Positions 6,994-10,801 of a stretch of 10,801 nt of DNA are shown here, piece by piece. Position 1 is the stretch's first letter; every line of letters begins with the position of its first letter. The stretch is taken from the NCBI GenBank assembly GCA_030619415.1, contig JAUXBM010000030.1, forward strand, positions 1 through 10,801. Reading direction: 5' to 3'. The translations under genes were made by a program, and so were the position numbers. The notes below the pieces were generated by a model. It saw nothing but the letters and a program-made list of their open reading frames with translations. It was not told where the DNA came from and made no database searches. Source of the DNA: Chlorobiota bacterium. Lineage in GTDB: Bacteria; Bacteroidota; Bacteroidia; Bacteroidales; F082.

Positions 6994-7755
6994 ATGAAAA
7001 TATCTGCAATGATTTTTACGCTTTTAATCCCATTAATATTTAGCATGAATCTTGTAAATGCCCAATGTACACCCGGGGATGAAGAAAGCTGCCCCGATCC
7101 TGAAGGCAACGGCGAAATATGCCCCGACACCCTTGCCCCGGTTATTATTGGGAAAGAATATCACGAGGAAGTTACCATGATTCCACCGACTGAAATTGAT
7201 ACACTTGGATACACCGCTGAGCTGTATCTTATTAAATTGGCCTCGATTGATGGGTTGCCTGAAGGGATTACCTGGGAAACAAATACCGAGGATGATAAAT
7301 TTCTGGCAGGCGTTTACTATTGTATTTTGTTTTCAGGTATCTCAAACGATGAAGAAGGTGTGTATCCAATCAACGTGGTCGTTGATATTTATATTAAATT
7401 TTTAAATGACACCTTGGTCTTATCCGGAATTGTGGATTCAACCTCGATTTCAATGCTGGTGAAACAAGATGCTAACGCCATTGATGAAAATCCTGCATTG
7501 GAATTTGTCAATAAAATCTGGCCCAATCCGTTTCAGAATGAACTCAACATCGAGCTGGCAGAAACAGTAAACGGTCCTGTAGAATTGAAAATATTCAACC
7601 TGCTCGGGCAAGTGGTTTTCAACCAGGTTTATCAACCCGGAAATACATCGGGTATTTTGAGGTGTGAGGCAGCGTATCTGCCCGAAGGGATGTATTTTGT
7701 TACTGTAAAAAGTAAAAACAAAAGGTACTCACAATTGGTTTGCAGGTCGCGGTAA
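6994..7755 (+). CDS. Secreted protein with type A T9SS C-terminal sorting domain
   Basis: This 253-residue protein is probably exported by Sec and then by T9SS. It has a signal peptide (likely cut at NA|Q, residues 23/24). A short segment with three cysteines follows (C25, C33, C43, in CTPGDEESCPDPEG and ICPDTLAP). Next comes a likely all-beta domain (about 50-155) with GLPEGITWET, which recalls putative-Ig/cadherin-like modules. The sorting domain is at about 170-253: WPNPFQNELNIEL, ELKIFNLLGQVVF, LPEGMYFVTV and a basic end (VCRSR). PorU, encoded by the gene at the start of the window, would cleave this domain. Further cysteines are in YYCILF and next to the C terminus. No enzymatic motif is visible, so adhesion or a surface structural role is only a guess. 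The TonB receptor gene starts 56 bases later on the same strand. A strong promoter match precedes it. Confidence 0.88.
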   Translation: MKISAMIFTLLIPLIFSMNLVNAQCTPGDEESCPDPEGNGEICPDTLAPVIIGKEYHEEVTMIPPTEIDTLGYTAELYLIKLASIDGLPEGITWETNTEDDKFLAGVYYCILFSGISNDEEGVYPINVVVDIYIKFLNDTLVLSGIVDSTSISMLVKQDANAIDENPALEFVNKIWPNPFQNELNIELAETVNGPVELKIFNLLGQVVFNQVYQPGNTSGILRCEAAYLPEGMYFVTVKSKNKRYSQLVCRSR

Positions 7756-7764
7756 ATCAAGTGA

Positions 7765-7794
7765 TTTGGTCAGTTAGTATATTTTCAAACTTTG
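7765..7794 (+). promoter_or_regulatory. Possible promoter of the TonB-dependent receptor gene
   Basis: TTTG (7765-7768), 18 bases, then AAACTTTG (7787-7794) fits TTTG-N18-TAnnTTTG with one mismatch, in the first base of the -7 box. The start would fall near 7800, about 12 bases before the ATG at 7812. The receptor could therefore be expressed independently of the cargo gene, although no terminator is visible between them. Confidence 0.4.
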
Positions 7795-7811
7795 TGGACT
7801 AAACTACAATC

Positions 7812-10088
7812 ATGTTTTCAAGGGTAAAACTTCAGTTCCGTTTTACTTTCTTAATGGTTTTTCTATTCTTTTCGGTCAATCAGCTTTTTTCACAAAAAGC
7901 CATCCTGCAGGGACAGGTTTCCGATTCAGCCACATCAAAATCATTGCCCGGTGTAAATGTAATAGCAGACAGCGTTACCGGGGTTTCTACCGATGTAAAT
8001 GGGAAATTTTTACTGGAACTCAAACCAGGCAAATACAAGCTGGTTTTTTCTTTTGTGGGATATAAAACCGAAGTTAGGACTATTACGCTGTCCGGGGATG
8101 ATGAAATTGAATTAAATGTTCTACTGAAGAGTGAATCCGTTGAACTGGATATGGCGGTGATTACTGCGGGAAAGTATGAACAACGCTTGTCGGATGTTAC
8201 CGTCTCAGTTGGTGTTATGAAGCCCGCTTTCCTCGAAAATATCAATACTGTAAACATTGGAGTCACCATGAATTATATGCCCGGTGTTGATGTGCTCGAC
8301 GGGCAGGCAAGTATCAGAGGTGGAAGCGGTTACAGTTATGGTACAGGAAGCCGTGTGCTTGTTTTGGTTGATAACCTGCCGATGCTTTCTCCTGCGGAAA
8401 GTGAAGCGAAATGGAACTTTATTCCCGTTGAGAATATTGAACAGGTTGAGGTGCTGAAAGGAGCGTCTTCAGCATTGTATGGATCTTCTGCCCTTAATGG
8501 GGTAATTAATTTCAGAACAACGTACCCAAAACTGGAACCGCAAACAGTAATAAACCTGTATGGCGGTTTTTACGATAAGCCAAAAAGGGAAGAGATGGCG
8601 TGGTGGTGGGAAAGTCATCCAATTTTCACTGGAGCAAGTTTTTCACATTCCCAGAAGTTTAACGATGTGGATTTTGTTGTGGGAGCCAATGGTTATATCA
8701 ACCCGGGTTACAGGGGTGATAATTTTGATGAACAAGTCAGGGTGAACGCTAAAGTCCGTCACCGGCCAAAAAGAATTGAGGGATTTTCGTACGGTTTAAA
8801 TACAAGTTTGCAGTGGCAGCACCGTTCCGACTTTTTTATCTGGATAGATGCCGATTCAGGGGCCTATCTGCAAAATCCGTCAGGCGTATCACCTAATCAT
8901 GGTATTCGTTTTAATGTGGATCCATTCGTCAATTACTTCGACAAAAACAATAACAAGCACAGCCTGTGGACGCGGTTCTATCGCAACACCAATAATTTCG
9001 GGGATGATCCTGACAAAAACAATGCATCGAATTTATATTATGGTGAATACCAGTTTCAAAAAGTCTTTAAAAACAACCTGAACTGGACGATTGGCCTTTC
9101 CGGGATGTATGGTGAAACAAATGCTCAGCTTTACGGCGATCATTACAATTCAACAATATCCATTTACACACAATTGGATTACAAATTTTTCAAAAGATTG
9201 GCGGCATCATTGGGACTGCGGTGGGAACGATATACGATGGACGCACGGGATAAAGAGTCTGGAACCGTGGTTCGCGCAGGTTTGAATTACCAGGCGGCAA
9301 AAGCGACTTTTATCCGGGCATCTTTCGGTCAGGGTTACAGGTTCCCGTCCATTGCTGAAAAATACACGGCTACGCGCCTTGGCAGCATCAATATTATTCC
9401 TAATCCCGATCTGGAATCTGAAACCGGGTGGAGCACAGAGGTTGGCCTGAGGCAGGGTTTTAAGATAAGCGAATGGACAGGTTTCCTGGATGTAGCGGTA
9501 TTCTGGACAAAGTATGAAAACATGATCGAATTCACATTCGGTGTTTACAAGCCGGATTCGGCCGACTTCCCTACGCTGGATGACGTAGGGTTTAAATCAT
9601 TGAATATTGGTAATGCACGCATTAGCGGTGTTGAAATTGATATTACCGGAAATGGCTCGTTTGGAAAGGTCCCCGTTAACCTGTTTATTGGTTACACTTA
9701 CATGGATCCGGTTGATTTAAGTAGTGATACGCTTTCGAACGATATTCTCAAGTATCGCTACAGGCATTCATTTAAAGGCGACGTTGAGTTTAATTTCAGC
9801 AGGTTCTCAATGGGTTTGAGTTTTATTTACCGCAGTTTTATGGAACGCATAGATGAAGCTTTTGAAGAAGAAATATTCGGACAGGAGATCTTTCCCGGGA
9901 TGAAGGAATACCGCGAGAAAAATAATATGGGCAAAGTGATCCTTGATTTCAGAATATCATATTTGTTTGCCCCGTCAACCCGTTTATCTCTGATTGCAAA
10001 AAACATTTTTAATGAAGAATATATGGGCCGGCCGGGTGATATTCATCCACCGAGGAATATTACTTTGCAATTTTTATTGAAACTATAA
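7812..10088 (+). CDS. TonB-dependent outer membrane receptor with N-terminal carboxypeptidase-regulatory-like domain
   Basis: This 758-residue active importer of the outer membrane is energised by TonB-ExbBD. In order it has: a signal peptide (cut near FS|Q, 27/28); a carboxypeptidase-regulatory-like beta-sandwich (about 30-110: ILQGQVSDSATSKSLPGVNV, TDVNGKFLLEL, FSFVGYKTEV), typical of Bacteroidota receptors; a possible TonB-contact stretch (ELDMAVITAG, 111-120); a plug (about 122-240) with ASIRGGSGYSYGTGSRVLVL and IEQVEVLKGASSALYGSSA; and a 22-strand barrel ending in IAKNIFNEEYMGRPG...ITLQFLLKL. The plug and overall length are like siderophore/cobalamin/metal receptors rather than the ~1000-residue SusC class, and no SusD gene follows. 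The substrate cannot be told from the sequence. There is no nearby ABC transporter, hemophore or regulator. The start follows a plausible promoter, and the leader would be very short. Confidence 0.93.
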   Translation: MFSRVKLQFRFTFLMVFLFFSVNQLFSQKAILQGQVSDSATSKSLPGVNVIADSVTGVSTDVNGKFLLELKPGKYKLVFSFVGYKTEVRTITLSGDDEIELNVLLKSESVELDMAVITAGKYEQRLSDVTVSVGVMKPAFLENINTVNIGVTMNYMPGVDVLDGQASIRGGSGYSYGTGSRVLVLVDNLPMLSPAESEAKWNFIPVENIEQVEVLKGASSALYGSSALNGVINFRTTYPKLEPQTVINLYGGFYDKPKREEMAWWWESHPIFTGASFSHSQKFNDVDFVVGANGYINPGYRGDNFDEQVRVNAKVRHRPKRIEGFSYGLNTSLQWQHRSDFFIWIDADSGAYLQNPSGVSPNHGIRFNVDPFVNYFDKNNNKHSLWTRFYRNTNNFGDDPDKNNASNLYYGEYQFQKVFKNNLNWTIGLSGMYGETNAQLYGDHYNSTISIYTQLDYKFFKRLAASLGLRWERYTMDARDKESGTVVRAGLNYQAAKATFIRASFGQGYRFPSIAEKYTATRLGSINIIPNPDLESETGWSTEVGLRQGFKISEWTGFLDVAVFWTKYENMIEFTFGVYKPDSADFPTLDDVGFKSLNIGNARISGVEIDITGNGSFGKVPVNLFIGYTYMDPVDLSSDTLSNDILKYRYRHSFKGDVEFNFSRFSMGLSFIYRSFMERIDEAFEEEIFGQEIFPGMKEYREKNNMGKVILDFRISYLFAPSTRLSLIAKNIFNEEYMGRPGDIHPPRNITLQFLLKL

Positions 10089-10098
10089 TTCTACTAAA

Positions 10099-10136
10099 GC
10101 CTTTGGTTTAAACCATGGGCTGTAAGAGGATTACAG
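10099..10136. terminator. Weak paired stem structures between convergent genes
   Basis: The 42-base gap between the receptor stop and the radical SAM stop holds GCCTTTGGTTTAAACCATGG followed by GC (10099-10120). This can pair over about eight positions with one mismatch and one G-U around TTTAAA. A small CTGTAA/TTACAG stem (10120-10136) follows and overlaps the stop codon of the opposing gene. Neither stem has a run of T after it, so a bidirectional terminator is possible but not well supported. Confidence 0.25.
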
Positions 10137-10801
10137 AATATTCACCAAACCTTCCTCCTTCGCTATTTCCAGCGCTTCTTCAAATTCTTCGCGATATAAG
10201 CGACGGTTTATTTCCGGTGTTTCACCCGCCCTGCCACACGGCCTGTATTGAGGCATAACATTCACAAATGTCTGTGGTGATATTTTCCTGGCTATGAACT
10301 TCAATATCTGTCGCGTTTCATCCAGGCTTTCAGGCATCACCAGGTGCCTGACAAGTAAACCTTTCAAGGCGATCCCCTGCTTATCCATTTCCAATTTACC
10401 AACCTGTCGTTGCATTTCCTGGAGTGCGGCACGGGCAATTTCCGGGTAATCATCTGCACCACATGTTTTGCCGGCCATTGCTTTATCCCAAAACTTAAAA
10501 TCAGGCATATAGATATCAATAATACCATCAAGTAGTCTTAATGTTTCGACATTATCATATGCGCTGGTATTATAAACAAGGGGAATAGAAAGTCCTTTTT
10601 CGATGGCTATTTCGAGGGCACTGATTATCTGAGGAACAACATGCGATGGGGTAACAAAATTGATGTTGTGACAGCCCATCCTTTGCAGCCTGAGCATCAG
10701 GCCGGCCAGTTCTTCATCATCCGTCTCTCTGCCATTGCCTTCGTGGCTGATATCATAATTCTGGCAAAAATTGCAAAGTAAATTACAGTTGGTAAAAAAA
10801 A
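10131..10801 (-). CDS. Radical SAM protein, PflX/COG1313 type (N terminus outside window)
   Basis: The gene runs off the right edge: its frame is open past the internal ATG at 10697 up to the last base, and that extra stretch encodes CNLLCKFCQNYDIS, the CxxxCxxC radical SAM [4Fe-4S] motif (Cys codons at 10785-10787, 10773-10775 and 10764-10766). Starting at 10697 would remove the catalytic cluster, so that start is wrong. The rest fits the COG1313 family, often loosely labelled pyruvate formate-lyase-activating-like: GCHNINFVTPSHVVPQII, PLVYNTSAYDNVETLRLLDG, DIYMPDFKF, GLLVRHLVMP and NVMPQYRPCGRA. The protein would bind SAM and make a 5'-deoxyadenosyl radical in the cytoplasm; its substrate is not known to me. 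The missing part is probably the N-terminal segment of some tens of residues before the cluster motif. The gene converges on the TonB receptor with 42 bases between the stops. Confidence 0.9.
   Translation of the reverse strand, partial: FFTNCNLLCNFCQNYDISHEGNGRETDDEELAGLMLRLQRMGCHNINFVTPSHVVPQIISALEIAIEKGLSIPLVYNTSAYDNVETLRLLDGIIDIYMPDFKFWDKAMAGKTCGADDYPEIARAALQEMQRQVGKLEMDKQGIALKGLLVRHLVMPESLDETRQILKFIARKISPQTFVNVMPQYRPCGRAGETPEINRRLYREEFEEALEIAKEEGLVNIL

Noticed and set aside
7880..8269. 129-codon open frame on the - strand
   Set aside because: It is antisense to the N-terminal and plug region of the TonB-dependent receptor; composition looks like a shadow of that coding sequence.
7812..10088. 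SusC-type glycan importer
   Set aside because: At 758 residues it is shorter than the SusC class and no SusD-like gene follows; it fits smaller-ligand receptors better.

Overview
The window comes from a member of the Bacteroidota, most likely in or near the Bacteroidales/Marinilabiliales. Three things point there: two core type IX secretion (T9SS) genes (porU 3' end and porV), a small protein with a T9SS C-terminal sorting domain, and upstream regions with matches to the Bacteroidota promoter pattern (TTTG about 20 bases before TAnnTTTG) and no strong Shine-Dalgarno sequences. Base composition looks even and moderately AT-rich, with no obvious foreign block.

Layout. Bases 1-2262 (+) hold the end of porU (sortase of T9SS), porV (outer-membrane shuttle/pore protein of T9SS) and ispF (MEP isoprenoid pathway); porV and ispF overlap in a TAATG junction. 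Bases 2272-2823 (-) encode a small secreted protein of unknown function that converges on ispF. Bases 2861-2993 hold a non-coding nested palindrome that looks like a MITE, with 17-base terminal inverted repeats (15/17) around an inner 25-base hairpin (22/25); its left end seems to supply the -33 box of the promoter for the small secreted protein. Bases 3041-6826 (-) hold a two-gene unit: a TamL-type Omp85 lipoprotein, then an SF1B (RecD/Dda-like) helicase 6 bases downstream. Bases 6827-6993 are a divergent promoter region. Bases 6994-10088 (+) encode a cysteine-containing T9SS cargo protein and a TonB-dependent receptor with an N-terminal carboxypeptidase-regulatory-like domain. Bases 10131-10801 (-) hold most of a PflX/COG1313-type radical SAM protein; its N terminus lies outside the window, but its CxxxCxxC cluster motif is visible just inside the edge.

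How the genes fit together. Most of the window concerns the cell envelope: PorU/PorV move and anchor sorting-domain proteins across the outer membrane, the protein at 6994-7755 is a likely client, TamL belongs to the machinery that builds or maintains the outer membrane, and the TonB-dependent receptor is an outer-membrane importer. IspF, the helicase and the radical SAM protein are cytoplasmic and have no evident link to that theme. I found no RNA gene, CRISPR array, prophage or transposase, and no clearly new multi-gene system. The most unusual items are the MITE-like element with its apparent hybrid promoter, and the tamL start and divergent promoter.
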